In this document: positions 18,375 through 28,984 of the stretch, piece after piece | Layout of the letters: the number at the start of each line of letters is the position of its first letter | Position numbering within the stretch: position 1 is the first letter of the stretch | Source: Thermococcus henrietii | GTDB lineage: Archaea > Methanobacteriota_B > Thermococci > Thermococcales > Thermococcaceae | Length of the DNA: 64,000 bases | Direction of reading: 5' to 3' | NCBI RefSeq assembly: GCF_900198835.1 | Contig: NZ_LT900021.1 | Span: 992,001-1,056,000 of the forward strand | Translations under genes and position numbers: made by a program | The notes under the pieces: model-generated | The model's input: the letters and a program-made list of their open reading frames with translations, nothing else | What the model was told of the DNA's origin: nothing | Databases searched by the model: none

Positions 18375-21300
18375 CTATCGCTTCCAGTCCTTGCAGTTCA
18401 TGTCGAGGCAAATCTCGTACTCCCTACCCTTCTCGCGAATCTTCACGACAGGGGCACCGTTGCAACAGGTTTTGTTGGTGGGAATGACCTCACCGCGCTG
18501 GAGTATCGGATAGGTGACGTTGCACTTGGGCCAGTTGGAGCAACCGACGAAGCGCTTGCCGGTTTTCCTGTTGTATTTGAGAACCAAATCACCACCGCAC
18601 TTGGGGCACTTTCCGAGAACGAGCCTCTGCCTCTCCGGGGACTTGGTCTTCTTCGGCTCTTCCGTCCCGGATTTCGCGGAAGCTCCAGAAGCCCCGGACT
18701 GGGACTTTGATTTCTCCACCCGAACCGAGTCCTTCGAAGTCGTAACGCCTGTTCCGGTTGTCTCAAGGAGCATCCTGCCGATGTCGAGTTCCTTCTCCTT
18801 GAAGATTTTCAGGATTTTAATCAGCTGGTCCTTGCTCTCCTCTATTACCTCGTCCTTCTTTGCCTTCCCTGCCATTATCTCCTCCATCTTCTCCTCGAAG
18901 GCCCTCGTGAGCTCAACGCTGACTATGTCGGGAACGTTTTTCTCGAGCGCTTCCACGACGCGCATGCCGAGGGGTGTAACCTTTATCTTCTTCTTGCCCT
19001 CGATGTAGCCCCTGTTGTAGAGCGTTTCAAGGATTTGCGCGCGCGTCGCCTTCGTTCCGATGCCCAAATCCTCCATCTTCTTGATTACGGCCGCTGGAGA
19101 ATACCTCGCTGGAGGTTTCGTTTTCTTCTTCTCGCGCTTAATCTGGACGACCTTGACGGGTTCACCCTCCTTAAACTGTGGCAAAATAACCTCGTCGAAC
19201 TTGACGTATTTCCCGTAAACCTTCAGCCAGCCCTCCTTGAGGGTTCTCGCACCGCTCAGGATGAAGCGGTGACCGTTGGAGTTTATGATTACCTTCACGC
19301 TCTCCCTAATGGCGGGCTCCATGAAGAGAGCTAAGAAGCGCCTCACGACGAGGTCGTAGATGTTCTTCTCGTCCTTGGTCAGCTCGCCGGGCTTTGGAAG
19401 CTCGCCGGTGGGATAGATTGCCGGGTGGGCGGGGTCTTCCTTCTTGCCATCAACGGGCTTGAGGTTGCCCTTGCCCAGAAGCTCGTGGGCGAAGGGCTTG
19501 TACTCGGGCAACTTCGCAAGGTTCTGCAGTATGGAGCGGAAGTTGAGGTTCTTGGGGAGCTTTTGGGACGAGGTACGGGGATAGGAGCAATTATGGACGA
19601 CAACCCCATTGGCAATGAAATTGTGATAGTTCTCCACAACGAGGTCGTAGACTTTACCCCTGTAATGAAACTTTTCAATAGACTTTATTCCAAGAACGTA
19701 GACGTCACCGGTGGCAATCCTGCGAAGGTCATCGTCGGTCAGGTAATCCCTGATTCTTTCAAGTTTGTCGAGACTTATTCCACGCCCGTGGGCCGTCTGG
19801 TTGGACATATCAAACTCTTTCCAGAGGGCATTGTCGGGTCTTAACTTCCCTTTCCAATCCTTGACTTTAAGAACGCTGTAATGGTGGGAGTACGCTTTTC
19901 TCTTTCTAATCGCAACCTTCCGCACTTTCTCCAAGTCATGCCTTTTGACTCTCAGATGGTTCTTCATGATTTCATAGAACCTAAGGGAATCTCTTGAATA
20001 CACCTTAAGCTCGTAGGCAATGAAGTTACCGTGTTTGTCTTTTTTCTCCCATAGGTAAGTGCCAACGCCGAGCAACTGCCACATGAGCTTAACTGTGTAT
20101 ATGGCGTCTCGGTTCTTGGAAGTCAAAACGATTTGAGGGGATAGCGATTTCCTACCACCCGTTGGTTTCGTCCCAATGTGGCTGTCGGCATCGTAATAGC
20201 CAGCCAAGAATGAAGCAATCCATTCGGGCTTTGCTAGTATTTCCCCAGGAATCTTGAATATTTCCGTTTTGTTTCCGGGGGGACAGCCAAGAAGTTCAAA
20301 CAGCCTCGCAAGAGACTTACTACGGAGTATTATCACCTTGTATTTCGAATCATAAGCGAAGGGGACACCCAGAGAACTTGAGACCTTTCTCAACACATCT
20401 ACAGTTTCCTCTGTCCTGTCCTTTGCGGCTATTGTTATCTTACCCTCCTTTGTGATATGGCCGTCCCCTACTACAAATCCATACAGGTACCAAAAGTCCT
20501 TATTGAAGTCAAACGAAATTGGTGTCGTTGAAGTTCCGTAAGAGAATCCCCTGAAAACATCTTTTGCCTCTTCTTTTGATATTGTTCCCTTCTCCAAGAG
20601 GAACTTGAAAACTGGAACAGGCATCTTGCCCCTGAGGTATTTGTAGTAGGTAGGCTCTTTGATTTTGAACTTCCACAAGATTTCCACCTTTAGCCCAGCT
20701 CTCTTTATCCTCTCCCTGAGAACTGAACCAAAGGACGGTTCATAGAGGATATAATCTCGCATAGAAGGGGCGTTCTTGAGAATGAAGTCGAACAGTTTTG
20801 GAGTTCTGTCCACACTTTGGAACTCTTCACGATTTATAAGAAGCACGACTTGGTCATCTTCTCTAAGTTCCTCGGCAGGAACAAATATCAGCTTGTCATC
20901 TCTGTAAACAAGAACTGGATGGTCTCCAGTTAGATAAAGCTCCGTTCTATCGCTGAGAACAACTTTATACATCGGCTCGTCTGCATCTCTTTCAAGTAAC
21001 CGGTACTTGGCCCTCGACAACTTCAGGTCGAAGTCAAGAGCAAAGACCTCGCCCTCTTTTGGCAACTCTTTGATTTTCTTCACTCCCTCTGGAGTCGGTA
21101 TGAGTGAATCCGGATGAAGGCAGTACCCTTTCTCGTAGAGCTTCTGTGCAATCTCCAGGGTCTTCTTCGGGCTGTAGCCGAAGGCAGAATAAGCTTCCCT
21201 CTGGAGAGTTCCGAGGTCGAAGGGCACTGGAGGATTCCTCTTCTGCTGTTTCACTTCAACTTTCTCAACGAAGGCCGGCCCCTTCTTGGCCTCCTGGACG

Positions 21301-22067
21301 ATTCTCTTCGCCTCCTCCTCGTCCCATATCTTGTCCTTCTCGTAGGTCGCCGTGTACTGCTTGCCCTCTTTCTCAAGAATCATCTTGATGACCCAGTACG
21401 GTTTCGGCTTGAAGTTCTGGATTTCCTTTTCCCGCTCTACGAGGAACTTAAGGGTGGGCCCCTGAACGCGACCGGTGCTCAAAACCTGCCACTTCCCGCT
21501 GGCGCGCTTTATGGCAGATGTCAGGGCCCTCGAGAGGTTCACACCCCAGTACCAGTCGAGGACGTGGCGCGCTATTCCCGCATCTGCCATTCCGAAGTTT
21601 ATCGTCGGCTCGAGGTTGTACCAAGCTTTGAGAAGGTCCTTCTTCGTCAACGCCGAGAACTTCATGCGCTTGGCCTTCGAAGGGTCAACACCGCAGGCGT
21701 ATTTCAGAGCAGTATAACCGATAACTTCGCCCTCTGTGTCGTAGTCGCAGGCGACTATGAACTCATCGGCTTTCTTCGCGAGGGTCGCGAGGGCTTTGAT
21801 GTAGTCTTTCGCGTAGCCCTTGCCCTTCTCGGCGACGTAAACAGGTACCCATTCGATGTCGAAGACGGGGTAACCGTAGGTCTTGGTCTTCGGAGCGAGG
21901 GAGAAGAGATGGCCAACAGCTGGAGCGACTATCACCTTCTTGCCGTCGCGGGTGAACTCGTAGTAGCTCACCTTCCCTATTGTCTTCCGGACGGGCTTTC
22001 CCTCGGCCAAGGCGTAGGCTATCTTTCTCGCGACGTTGGGCTTCTCGGCTATGATGAGCGTGACCAT
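18375..22067 (-). CDS. topA: DNA topoisomerase I (type IA) interrupted by an intein
   Basis: The 1230-residue precursor holds a type IA topoisomerase of about 719 residues plus a 511-residue intein. The Toprim domain opens the protein ([17 protein letters not shown], later [12 protein letters not shown]). The gate domain carries [20 protein letters not shown]. The intein separates EKGY from [10 protein letters not shown], whose Tyr829 is the catalytic residue. C-terminal zinc motifs are CPKCGG...CSNWPKC and a CC/C...C pair near the end. The enzyme relaxes negative supercoils, opposing or complementing reverse gyrase encoded close by. The start follows a TATA element (TTTTTTATATGG) on the minus strand at about 22091-22105. 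Confidence 0.95.
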   Translation of the reverse strand: MVTLIIAEKPNVARKIAYALAEGKPVRKTIGKVSYYEFTRDGKKVIVAPAVGHLFSLAPKTKTYGYPVFDIEWVPVYVAEKGKGYAKDYIKALATLAKKADEFIVACDYDTEGEVIGYTALKYACGVDPSKAKRMKFSALTKKDLLKAWYNLEPTINFGMADAGIARHVLDWYWGVNLSRALTSAIKRASGKWQVLSTGRVQGPTLKFLVEREKEIQNFKPKPYWVIKMILEKEGKQYTATYEKDKIWDEEEAKRIVQEAKKGPAFVEKVEVKQQKRNPPVPFDLGTLQREAYSAFGYSPKKTLEIAQKLYEKGYCLHPDSLIPTPEGVKKIKELPKEGEVFALDFDLKLSRAKYRLLERDADEPMYKVVLSDRTELYLTGDHPVLVYRDDKLIFVPAEELREDDQVVLLINREEFQSVDRTPKLFDFILKNAPSMRDYILYEPSFGSVLRERIKRAGLKVEILWKFKIKEPTYYKYLRGKMPVPVFKFLLEKGTISKEEAKDVFRGFSYGTSTTPISFDFNKDFWYLYGFVVGDGHITKEGKITIAAKDRTEETVDVLRKVSSSLGVPFAYDSKYKVIILRSKSLARLFELLGCPPGNKTEIFKIPGEILAKPEWIASFLAGYYDADSHIGTKPTGGRKSLSPQIVLTSKNRDAIYTVKLMWQLLGVGTYLWEKKDKHGNFIAYELKVYSRDSLRFYEIMKNHLRVKRHDLEKVRKVAIRKRKAYSHHYSVLKVKDWKGKLRPDNALWKEFDMSNQTAHGRGISLDKLERIRDYLTDDDLRRIATGDVYVLGIKSIEKFHYRGKVYDLVVENYHNFIANGVVVHNCSYPRTSSQKLPKNLNFRSILQNLAKLPEYKPFAHELLGKGNLKPVDGKKEDPAHPAIYPTGELPKPGELTKDEKNIYDLVVRRFLALFMEPAIRESVKVIINSNGHRFILSGARTLKEGWLKVYGKYVKFDEVILPQFKEGEPVKVVQIKREKKKTKPPARYSPAAVIKKMEDLGIGTKATRAQILETLYNRGYIEGKKKIKVTPLGMRVVEALEKNVPDIVSVELTRAFEEKMEEIMAGKAKKDEVIEESKDQLIKILKIFKEKELDIGRMLLETTGTGVTTSKDSVRVEKSKSQSGASGASAKSGTEEPKKTKSPERQRLVLGKCPKCGGDLVLKYNRKTGKRFVGCSNWPKCNVTYPILQRGEVIPTNKTCCNGAPVVKIREKGREYEICLDMNCKDWKR
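19590..21122 (-). mobile_element. Full-length intein with LAGLIDADG endonuclease in topA
   Basis: Residues 316-826 of the precursor form the intein. It starts with Cys ([13 protein letters not shown], block A), has block B as [12 protein letters not shown], and ends with block F/G ([20 protein letters not shown]) before the +1 Cys of CSYPRT. Two LAGLIDADG helices, [11 protein letters not shown] and [12 protein letters not shown], mark an intact homing endonuclease of the DOD type. All splicing residues (Cys1, block B His, penultimate His, terminal Asn, +1 Cys) are present. The DNA is visibly AT-richer than the surrounding exteins. Confidence 0.95.
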
Positions 22068-22113
22068 AGGCCTCGTCCTCGATTGGCGACCCCATATAAA
22101 AAACCTCCGACGA

Positions 22114-22124
22114 AGGGTTTATAA
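22114..22124 (+). promoter_or_regulatory. TATA promoter of the P-loop gene
   Basis: GGGTTTATAAC lies 23-33 bases before the ATG at 22147, back to back with the topA promoter. Confidence 0.55.
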
Positions 22125-22146
22125 CCCGCTAACTGAAGGGTCGTTG

Positions 22147-23064
22147 ATGACGATGCTGAGCGTCGGAGGTGTCGGTGTTCTCTTCAGCGGGGAGCTCAAC
22201 GACGGCTTCGTTGACGGCTTTAGAACGCTTTTCGCTCGGCGCTACCTGCCGGACGTTCTAAGGGCCGAGATAAAGCCCGACATTCTGATAGAGCGCTTCA
22301 AAGGCGAGTCCTTCAGGGTCTTCAGCTCGATGTACGACGTCAACGGAAAGGACCGCTACAAGCTTGAGTCCGCGGTTCCTTCAGCCTATAAAAACGAGGC
22401 GCCGGTTTTCTTCCTCCTTCAGGCGACGGCGAGGGCCGGCGCGCGGAAGGGCAGGATTTTCATAACCGATTCGGTGAGCGTCGTCAACCCCGAGGGAAGG
22501 GCCGTTCTCTTCGTCGGCTACCCCCACACGGGCAAGAGCACGATGTCAGCCATAGCCGTCTCCGAGGGGTTGGACGTTCTCAGCACCGAAAATACGGTCG
22601 TTGACGTTCGCGAGGGGAAGCTCTACGTCATCGGAGGAACCGAGGTCCTCGTCTACGACCCGAGGATTGAGGACGTCTACGGCGTCTCGATAGACTACGA
22701 CGAGACCACGAGGAGCGGTTACAGGATAGTTGACCTGGAGAGCACCGAGCGGAGAAGACTTCTCAAGAAGGGCGTCGAGGTCGAGAAGATTATAGTCCTC
22801 CACGCGTCCTTTGGTGGAGGAGAGGCCAGCTTTTCACCGGTCAGGGGAAGGAAAATCAAGAAGACACTCTGGTACTTCTCGACGTCGCTCCTCAAGGGAA
22901 TGGACTACTACGAGCCGGCACCGCTCTACATGCCGATGGGCGAGGAGATAAACTACAACCTCAACAAACTGCTTGACTCCGCCGTTGAGAGCTATTCGGG
23001 GAAGATGTTCGAAGCCTTCGGAAACCACAGGGACGTTTTTAAGAGAACCGTGCTTTTCACTTAG
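22147..23064 (+). CDS. P-loop protein resembling HPr kinase
   Basis: This 305-residue protein has a clear Walker A motif VLFVGYPHTGKSTMSAIAV at about residues 120-138, preceded by a beta strand pair (FITDSVSVVNPEGRAVLF) and followed by LDVLSTENTVVDVREGKLYVIGG. That order resembles the C-terminal P-loop domain of HPr kinase/phosphorylase and related small-molecule kinases. No classical phosphotransferase system is expected in Thermococcales, so HPr is not a plausible substrate and the function is unknown. The ATG at 22147 follows a GAAGGG tract; a second ATG two codons later is possible. It is closely followed by the SWIM-type gene. Confidence 0.75.
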   Translation: MTMLSVGGVGVLFSGELNDGFVDGFRTLFARRYLPDVLRAEIKPDILIERFKGESFRVFSSMYDVNGKDRYKLESAVPSAYKNEAPVFFLLQATARAGARKGRIFITDSVSVVNPEGRAVLFVGYPHTGKSTMSAIAVSEGLDVLSTENTVVDVREGKLYVIGGTEVLVYDPRIEDVYGVSIDYDETTRSGYRIVDLESTERRRLLKKGVEVEKIIVLHASFGGGEASFSPVRGRKIKKTLWYFSTSLLKGMDYYEPAPLYMPMGEEINYNLNKLLDSAVESYSGKMFEAFGNHRDVFKRTVLFT

Positions 23065-23076
23065 CCGGTGGATGCG

Positions 23077-23577
23077 ATGGCAAAAGTTCTCTGGGTCGTC
23101 AAGGCCGGTGGTAGGCTCTACTCCAAGGTTCTGGGGGAGTACCCGTACTACGTCGAGGTTGACCTTTCCACCGGCGAAAGCCTCTGTACCTGCCCGCTCG
23201 GAGGAAACTGCCCCCACGTCTCCGCGGTGGTTGAGACCTACGAGAAAGGCCTGTACTTCGATGCCGGAAGCGAGGGGCCCCTGAATCCCGAATCGCTCGC
23301 GTGGGCCTACCTCTCAGAGGTCCCCCGGCTGGCGCTTGAGGTCACCCTTGCAGAGCTCTTTAACTCCCTCAGAAGAGACGAGAGCGGGAGCGAGACGGCG
23401 ATGCTCTTCCTCCGCGCGTTAAGACTTCTCCGCGAGACGAAAGCCGAGGAGTACCTTCACCCGCTCGGCGAGGCCCTCGATGAGCTGTCGGCTGTTTTCC
23501 ACGATTATCCCCTCGTGAGCAGGCTGAGAGAAGCCTATGAGGGGGTCAAAAACGCCCTCCAAAAGGAACCCTTATAA
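23077..23577 (+). CDS. SWIM zinc-finger protein
   Basis: This 166-residue protein has a SWIM-type motif (CTCPLGGNCPHVSAVV) at about residues 32-47, i.e. CxC...CxH ligands, preceded by the usual beta hairpin YYVEVDLSTGESL. The remainder is helical with no further motif. SWIM domains bind DNA or protein partners and occur with SNF2 helicases and transposases. The gene lies 12 bases after the P-loop gene, with GGTGG as its ribosome-binding site, and just ahead of reverse gyrase. Confidence 0.78.
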   Translation: MAKVLWVVKAGGRLYSKVLGEYPYYVEVDLSTGESLCTCPLGGNCPHVSAVVETYEKGLYFDAGSEGPLNPESLAWAYLSEVPRLALEVTLAELFNSLRRDESGSETAMLFLRALRLLRETKAEEYLHPLGEALDELSAVFHDYPLVSRLREAYEGVKNALQKEPL

Positions 23578-23616
23578 GGGCCTACCGGCGGAAATAACAA
23601 CTTAGAGGGTGGGAAT

Positions 23617-26600
23617 ATGAAGGCGATTTACAGGGAGGCCTGCCCAAACTGCTCGGGTAGAATCTCCGACGAAAGGCTCGTAATGAAGAACCCCTGTGAT
23701 GAGTGTCTCGATAATCCCGTCACCGCTGAGGACTACTTTGAGCTCGTAAAGGCCGTGAGAAAGGCACTCAAGGAGAGAAAGAAGCTAAAAGCCTGGGAGG
23801 AAATCTACTCCCTCGAAAAGGGGCTCAGGGACGTTGAGAAGTTCTTCGAGAAGGCAACCGGTTTTACCTTCTGGAGCGCCCAGAGGACGTGGGTCAAAAG
23901 GCTCCTCAAGGGAAGGAGCTTCTCGATAATCGCTCCAACCGGAATGGGCAAGAGCACCTTTGGAGCGTTCATGTCCGTCTACTACGCCACGAAGGGCAAG
24001 AAGAGCTACATAGTCGTCCCCACGACACCCCTTGTAATCCAGACCATAAAGAAGGTCCAGGCGATAATCGAGAGAACGGGGCTGGACATTAATCTCGCCT
24101 ACTACCACGGCAACCTCAGGAAGAAGGAAAAGGAAGAGATGCTCGCTAAAATCGAGGGTGAGGACTACGACATACTCATAACGAGCGCCCAGTGGTTAGC
24201 TAGAAACTTTGACGAGAAGCTGAAGGGCAGGCACTTCGACTTTATCTTCGTTGACGACGTCGATGCCTTCCTCAAGGCGAGCAAGAACATAGACCGCTCC
24301 CTCCTCCTTCTCGGCTTCACCGAGGAAATCATCGGCAAGGCGTGGGAAATCATCAGGCTCAGGAAGCAGATGAGCCGTTATCTGAACGGTCGCGCCCAGG
24401 ACAGGGAGGAGAAACTCAAGGAGCTCAACGAGGCCATAGAAAAGCTCCAGCACGAGATTGAAGAGTTCAAGAGGAAGAATGACATCGGAATCATGATTAT
24501 CGCCTCGGCTACCGGTTCGGCGAGGGGCGACAGGATAAAGCTCTACCGCGAACTGCTCGGCTTCGAGGTCGGTTCCGGAAGGAGTGCGCTGAGGAACGTC
24601 GTGGACAGCTACCTGAAGCCGAGTGGGGACGTAAAGGAGCACGTGGCGGAGCTCCTCAGGAAACTCGGGAAGGGCGGCCTGATATTCGTTCCCATCGACC
24701 AGGGGCTGAGCTACGCTGAGGAGCTCGTGAACTATCTTAAGGAGAGGGGCTTCGCCGTTGAGCTCGCGAGCTCGAAGAACAAGAAGGCCGTTGAGAGGTT
24801 TGAGAACGGCGAGGCCGATTACCTGGTCGGCGTGGCAACCTACTACGGCTCGATAGTCAGGGGGCTTGATTTGCCCCACCTCATCCGCTACGCGGTCTTT
24901 ACGGGCGTCCCGAAGTTCAGGTTTTCGATAGACCTTGAGAGGCCCACCATATACCGCGCCCTCGGTCTGCTCAGCGAGGTTATGGACTTCCTCGACGACG
25001 AGGACAGGAGGAAGGCCGAAAAGCTGCACGCGAGGCTCAGGAGGCTGATTAGAAACATCCCGCAGTTCGAGCTCCTCAAGATTGAGGAGGCCCTGGCGGA
25101 AGGCCTTCCCATCGAGAACGACTTCCACAGGACGGTTCTCAACGTCTTCCGCGAGCTCGTCGAGTTCCTGCGCGAGGTCCTGAAGAAGGAGGACGTTCTC
25201 AAGAGGCTCGCGGAGGACCCCTTCGTCAGCCTCGTGAAGGAAGAGGGCAAGTGGTTCATCGAGATTCCGGACGTCAGGACGTACATCCAGGCTACCGGGA
25301 GGACGAGCAGGCTATTTGCCGGCGGAATAACGAAGGGACTCAGCGTCCTCATAGTGGACAACGAGAAGGTCTTCAACGGCCTTGTCAGGCAGATGCGCTG
25401 GCGCTTCACCGAGTTCAAGATGGTGCCCTTCGAGGAGCTCGACCTCGAGGAACTCCTGAGGGAGATAGACGAGGACAGGGAGAAGGTAAGGCTCGTAATG
25501 GAGGGCAAGATAAGCTCGAAGGTCAAGGACCTCGTTAAATCGGCCCTCATGATTGTGGAGAGCCCCAACAAGGCCAGGACGATAGCCAACTTCTTCGGCA
25601 GGCCGAGCAAGAGGCGCATCGGTGATTTGGTCGCCTACGAGGTGAGCATAGGCAACAGACAGCTGACGATTCTCGCGAGCGGGGGCCACATGTTCGACCT
25701 CGTCACTGACGAGGGCTACCACGGCGTCCTAATCGAGCGCGAGGAGGATATGCTCCGGTTTATTCCGGTCTACGACACCATAAAGCGGTGCCGTGACTGT
25801 GGCTACCAGTTCGTGGACTGGGAGAAGAAAGGCATCTGCCCGCGCTGTGGCTCAACGAACGTCCGCGACGCCCTTGAGAACGTCATCGCGATGCGCGAGA
25901 TTGCTCAGGAGGTCGACGAGATACTCATCGCAACCGACCCTGATACGGAGGGTGAGAAGATAGCCTGGGACATAAGGAACATTCTGAGCCCCTACACGCC
26001 GAACATCAAGAGGACGGAATTCCACGAGGTCACGAGGCCGGCCATACTGAAGGCAATCGAAGAGGCGAGAGACGTGAACGAGAACCGCGTCGAGGCTCAG
26101 ATTGTGAGGCGCATAGAGGACAGGTGGATAGGCTTCGAGCTGAGCGGTGAGCTCCAGAGGGTCTTCGAGAACAGGAACCTCTCCGCTGGCAGGGTTCAGA
26201 CGCCCGTTCTCGGCTGGATTATCAAGAGGTATAAGGAGTTCAGCGAGAGCGAGGTCTACTTCCTCGGCTTAACGCTTGAGAACGGCCTTCAGGTAACGGT
26301 TGAGCTTGGAAAGGACGGCAAGGACGTCGAGCCACCGGAGTACGTTACGGTGGAGGAGGTCCAGCTTGAGGAGAGGGAGCTCAACCCCGCCCCGCCGTAC
26401 ACGACCGACGCAATGCTCCGCGACGCTTCCACCTTCCTCAAGCTTTCGGCCCCGGAGACGATGCGCTTGGCCCAGGACCTCTTCGAGATGGGTCTCATCA
26501 CCTACCACAGAACCGATTCAACCCACGTGAGCAACGCGGGAATAGAGGTTGCCAGGGAGTACATAACGAGTGAGCTCGGCGAGGAGTACTTCAAGCCGAG

Positions 26601-27291
26601 GCCCTGGGGTGAAGAGGGCACGCACGAGGCCATAAGGCCGACGAGGCCCATCGACACCGGCAGATTGATGCAACTCATTCGCGACGGCGTAATCCAGCTC
26701 CCGAGGAACCTCACGCGCAACCACTACAGGCTCTACGACATGATATTCAGGCGCTTCATGACGAGCCAGATGGTTCCGGCGGTCGTTCTCCACGAGAGGG
26801 CGGTGATAAACGCGGGCGTTGGAAAGGTCGAGCTCGAGGGTTACGTCGAAATCATCAAGGACGGCTGGACGAAACTCAGAAGCCCGCCCATGAGACAGTT
26901 GCCGAAGCTTGAGCAGGGGGCGAAGCTCAAAGTGGTTGAGTCCAAGAAGTGGAAGGCGCCGAAGGTTTCCCTCTACACGCAGGGCGACATAATAGCCCTG
27001 ATGAAGGAGCGCGGTATTGGAAGGCCTTCAACATACGCGAAAATCGTTGAGACCCTCATACGGCGTGGCTACGTTGTCGAGACGAGGGGCAGGAAGAAGC
27101 TCGTTCCGACCGAGAAGGGCATAAAGGTCTACCACTACCTCATCAGCAAGTACCGCGAGCTGGTGAGCGAGGAGCGCACGAGGGAGCTTGAGAAGCTCAT
27201 GGACTTAATCGAGGAAGGAAAGGTCGATTATACTGGGGTTCTAAACGACCTTTACGCCGAGATTAGGCGCTACGTTTATGGGGAAGGGTAA
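23617..27291 (+). CDS. rgy: Reverse gyrase
   Basis: This 1224-residue protein fuses an SF2 helicase-like module to a type IA topoisomerase and introduces positive supercoils with ATP, the hallmark enzyme of hyperthermophiles. The N-terminal zinc finger uses Cys9, 12, 27 and 30. Walker A is [10 protein letters not shown] (107-115) and Walker B DDVD (213-216). [12 protein letters not shown] (559-570) is a helicase VI motif. The Toprim domain shows [12 protein letters not shown] and DPDTEGE (774-780). A second zinc finger uses Cys725, 728, 741 and 744. The catalytic Tyr963 lies in TYHRTDSTH. No intein is present, although this gene hosts inteins elsewhere. Confidence 0.98.
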   Translation: MKAIYREACPNCSGRISDERLVMKNPCDECLDNPVTAEDYFELVKAVRKALKERKKLKAWEEIYSLEKGLRDVEKFFEKATGFTFWSAQRTWVKRLLKGRSFSIIAPTGMGKSTFGAFMSVYYATKGKKSYIVVPTTPLVIQTIKKVQAIIERTGLDINLAYYHGNLRKKEKEEMLAKIEGEDYDILITSAQWLARNFDEKLKGRHFDFIFVDDVDAFLKASKNIDRSLLLLGFTEEIIGKAWEIIRLRKQMSRYLNGRAQDREEKLKELNEAIEKLQHEIEEFKRKNDIGIMIIASATGSARGDRIKLYRELLGFEVGSGRSALRNVVDSYLKPSGDVKEHVAELLRKLGKGGLIFVPIDQGLSYAEELVNYLKERGFAVELASSKNKKAVERFENGEADYLVGVATYYGSIVRGLDLPHLIRYAVFTGVPKFRFSIDLERPTIYRALGLLSEVMDFLDDEDRRKAEKLHARLRRLIRNIPQFELLKIEEALAEGLPIENDFHRTVLNVFRELVEFLREVLKKEDVLKRLAEDPFVSLVKEEGKWFIEIPDVRTYIQATGRTSRLFAGGITKGLSVLIVDNEKVFNGLVRQMRWRFTEFKMVPFEELDLEELLREIDEDREKVRLVMEGKISSKVKDLVKSALMIVESPNKARTIANFFGRPSKRRIGDLVAYEVSIGNRQLTILASGGHMFDLVTDEGYHGVLIEREEDMLRFIPVYDTIKRCRDCGYQFVDWEKKGICPRCGSTNVRDALENVIAMREIAQEVDEILIATDPDTEGEKIAWDIRNILSPYTPNIKRTEFHEVTRPAILKAIEEARDVNENRVEAQIVRRIEDRWIGFELSGELQRVFENRNLSAGRVQTPVLGWIIKRYKEFSESEVYFLGLTLENGLQVTVELGKDGKDVEPPEYVTVEEVQLEERELNPAPPYTTDAMLRDASTFLKLSAPETMRLAQDLFEMGLITYHRTDSTHVSNAGIEVAREYITSELGEEYFKPRPWGEEGTHEAIRPTRPIDTGRLMQLIRDGVIQLPRNLTRNHYRLYDMIFRRFMTSQMVPAVVLHERAVINAGVGKVELEGYVEIIKDGWTKLRSPPMRQLPKLEQGAKLKVVESKKWKAPKVSLYTQGDIIALMKERGIGRPSTYAKIVETLIRRGYVVETRGRKKLVPTEKGIKVYHYLISKYRELVSEERTRELEKLMDLIEEGKVDYTGVLNDLYAEIRRYVYGEG

Positions 27292-27585
27292 ACGTTCCTA
27301 TTTATTCCCTTGCACTTTTGGTAACTATTTTTGGTCATCTTTTCCGCATGCATAATCGGGTAGTGAAACTTTGGTTTACGGTTGTTGTTTTATTTGATGG
27401 TAAAACCAAAAACCTTAAAATTCATCTTTGAGTAATGCCTTTGCATGTCCATGCAACCCGGGTTTTATCTCGGGAAGTCACCCCTTGCAATTGGGAGGTA
27501 TTTGCTTGCAACACTCCCAGTGTTTGGAAAAAGTTTATAATGGATTTCCTCGAATTTAGGGATAAGAAAGTTGGTGGTGGTAAAG
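27292..27585. promoter_or_regulatory. Regulatory spacer upstream of trmBL2
   Basis: This AT-rich spacer holds no gene. It contains a perfect palindrome at 27441-27456 (TTGCATG, TC, CATGCAA) and two further TTGCAA copies at 27485-27490 and 27506-27511. A BRE/TATA element (GGAAAAAGTTTATAAT) lies at 27526-27541, giving a leader of about 20 bases with a GGTGGTGG site. The palindromes are upstream of the promoter and could be autoregulatory sites. Confidence 0.6.
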
Positions 27586-28380
27586 ATGGTTAAGGACAGG
27601 ATGGTGGAACTCCTCCAAGAACACTTTGAGTTGAACCTCTACGAGGCAAGGGCGTACGTCGCCCTCGTTGGCTTCGGCGTCCTCACCCCCGCGGAGCTCG
27701 CCAGCGTCTCGGAGGTTCCTGCACCAAGGACCTACGACGTCCTTAGGAGCCTTGAGAAGAAGGGCTTTGCCATTAGCCAGCCAGGCAAGGTCAACAAGTA
27801 CAGGCCGGTTCACCCTGAGAACATCCTCGAGAAGTTCATCGAGGAGTGGCAGGAGAGGGTCCAGGAAGAGCTTGAGGCCAAGAAGCAGGCGAAAGAGGAG
27901 CTCCTCCAGCTCATGAAGCCCCTTATCGAGACCGAGATTCCGAAGTATGGCGTTGAGCGCGTCTGGGTCGTCCGCGGAATCAGGAACGCAACCCTCAAGA
28001 CCAAGGAGATGTTCGAGGAGGTCAAGGAGCAGATTCTCCTCGCCGACGATGGGTACATAGCAATCAACCTCGAGAGCGACATCATAAGAGCCATAGACAA
28101 CGGTGCCAAGGCCAAGGTAATCGTCACCGAGCCCGTCCTCAAGAGGATTGAGGGCTCAAAGATTCTCGACTACGCCAAGAAGGGCAAGCTCGAGCTCAGG
28201 GTCCTCGACAAGTTCGACCTTCCGATGCTCATCTGCGACGACGAGGTCTTCTTCGCCCTCGAGGACATGGCCGCGCGCTACTTCAACTACGAGACCCAGG
28301 TCTGGATTAAGGACTTCAGGATTAAGGCCCTCTTCGAGGCCAAGTTCAACGAGTACTGGGAGAAGGCCAAGAAGGTCTGA
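27586..28380 (+). CDS. trmBL2: TrmB-like chromatin protein TrmBL2
   Basis: This 264-residue protein has the TrmB-family winged helix (ELNLYEARAYVALVGFGVLTPAELA, then RTYDVLRSLEKKGFA), a long coiled helix (EEWQERVQEELEAKKQAKEEL) and a C-terminal domain. It lacks the C-terminal sugar-binding domain of TrmB and TrmBL1. The length and the position immediately downstream of reverse gyrase match TrmBL2 of Pyrococcus and Thermococcus, an abundant nucleoid protein that forms thick filaments on DNA and represses genes. The start codon follows GGTGGTGG. Confidence 0.93.
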   Translation: MVKDRMVELLQEHFELNLYEARAYVALVGFGVLTPAELASVSEVPAPRTYDVLRSLEKKGFAISQPGKVNKYRPVHPENILEKFIEEWQERVQEELEAKKQAKEELLQLMKPLIETEIPKYGVERVWVVRGIRNATLKTKEMFEEVKEQILLADDGYIAINLESDIIRAIDNGAKAKVIVTEPVLKRIEGSKILDYAKKGKLELRVLDKFDLPMLICDDEVFFALEDMAARYFNYETQVWIKDFRIKALFEAKFNEYWEKAKKV

Positions 28381-28450
28381 TTCCCCTTTCTTTTTGTTTC
28401 CGCTTATCGTTTTTGGATTCTGAAATGAAATCCGAATATGAAAAAAGAGG

Positions 28451-28663
28451 TCAGACGTACTTGAACTCCTCTTCGAGCTCGTCTCTCTCCTTCAGCTTCC
28501 AGTAGAGCTTGCCGTCCTTCTGGTAGCTCTCGACCTTTCCGCTCTCGGCGAAGCGGAGTAAGTAGCGCCTTACCTCCATCGGCTTGATGCCGGTCTCTTC
28601 GGCTATCTCCTCAACCGTCTTCGGGCCGTTTTCGAGGGCCTTAAGGACCTTCACGTTCTTCAT
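28451..28663 (-). CDS. Small winged-helix DNA-binding protein
   Basis: This 70-residue protein is a single winged helix: VLKALENGPKTVEEIAEETG, the recognition helix IKPMEVRRYLLRFAESGKVES, and a wing YQKDGKLYWKL. It has no effector domain. Its start overlaps the stop of the UPF0148 gene by four bases, so it is the third gene of a coupled unit with the arginase-like gene. Target genes are unknown. Confidence 0.85.
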   Translation of the reverse strand: MKNVKVLKALENGPKTVEEIAEETGIKPMEVRRYLLRFAESGKVESYQKDGKLYWKLKERDELEEEFKYV

Positions 28664-28980
28664 TCCCCTCCCTCCAGAGCCTTGTACCTTTCCAACAGGT
28701 TGATTATCAGCTCCATAACCCTTAAGTGTTTCTCAAGCTCCTCGACGTCGTCGGGCATTGAGTTCGCCAGCTCGGTGAGCTTCTCCATGAGCCTCTCCTC
28801 AACCCCTTTCATCTCGCTCGCCATCTGCTTCTTCCTGTGCTCGCAGACCGGACAGAAGACCTTTCCGTCCTTCTCGAAGAGCGGGGACCCACACTTCGGA
28901 CAGTGTCTGTCGAGCATCTTCGCGCCGGACAGCATCAGGGGCATGATTATCTTCCGTATCTCCTCGTCGCTAATCGACAT
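28660..28980 (-). CDS. UPF0148 protein (SSSCA1/p27-like zinc ribbon)
   Basis: This 106-residue protein has a zinc ribbon CPKCGSPLFEKDGKVFCPVC near residue 27, the signature of the UPF0148/Sjogren autoantigen p27 (ZNRD2) family, followed by a helical tail (EERLMEKLTELANSMPDDVEELEKHLRVMEL). The family's role in archaea is not established. GGTGATGCC precedes the ATG, four bases after the arginase-like stop. Confidence 0.85.
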   Translation of the reverse strand: MSISDEEIRKIIMPLMLSGAKMLDRHCPKCGSPLFEKDGKVFCPVCEHRKKQMASEMKGVEERLMEKLTELANSMPDDVEELEKHLRVMELIINLLERYKALEGGE

Positions 28981-28984
28981 GGCA

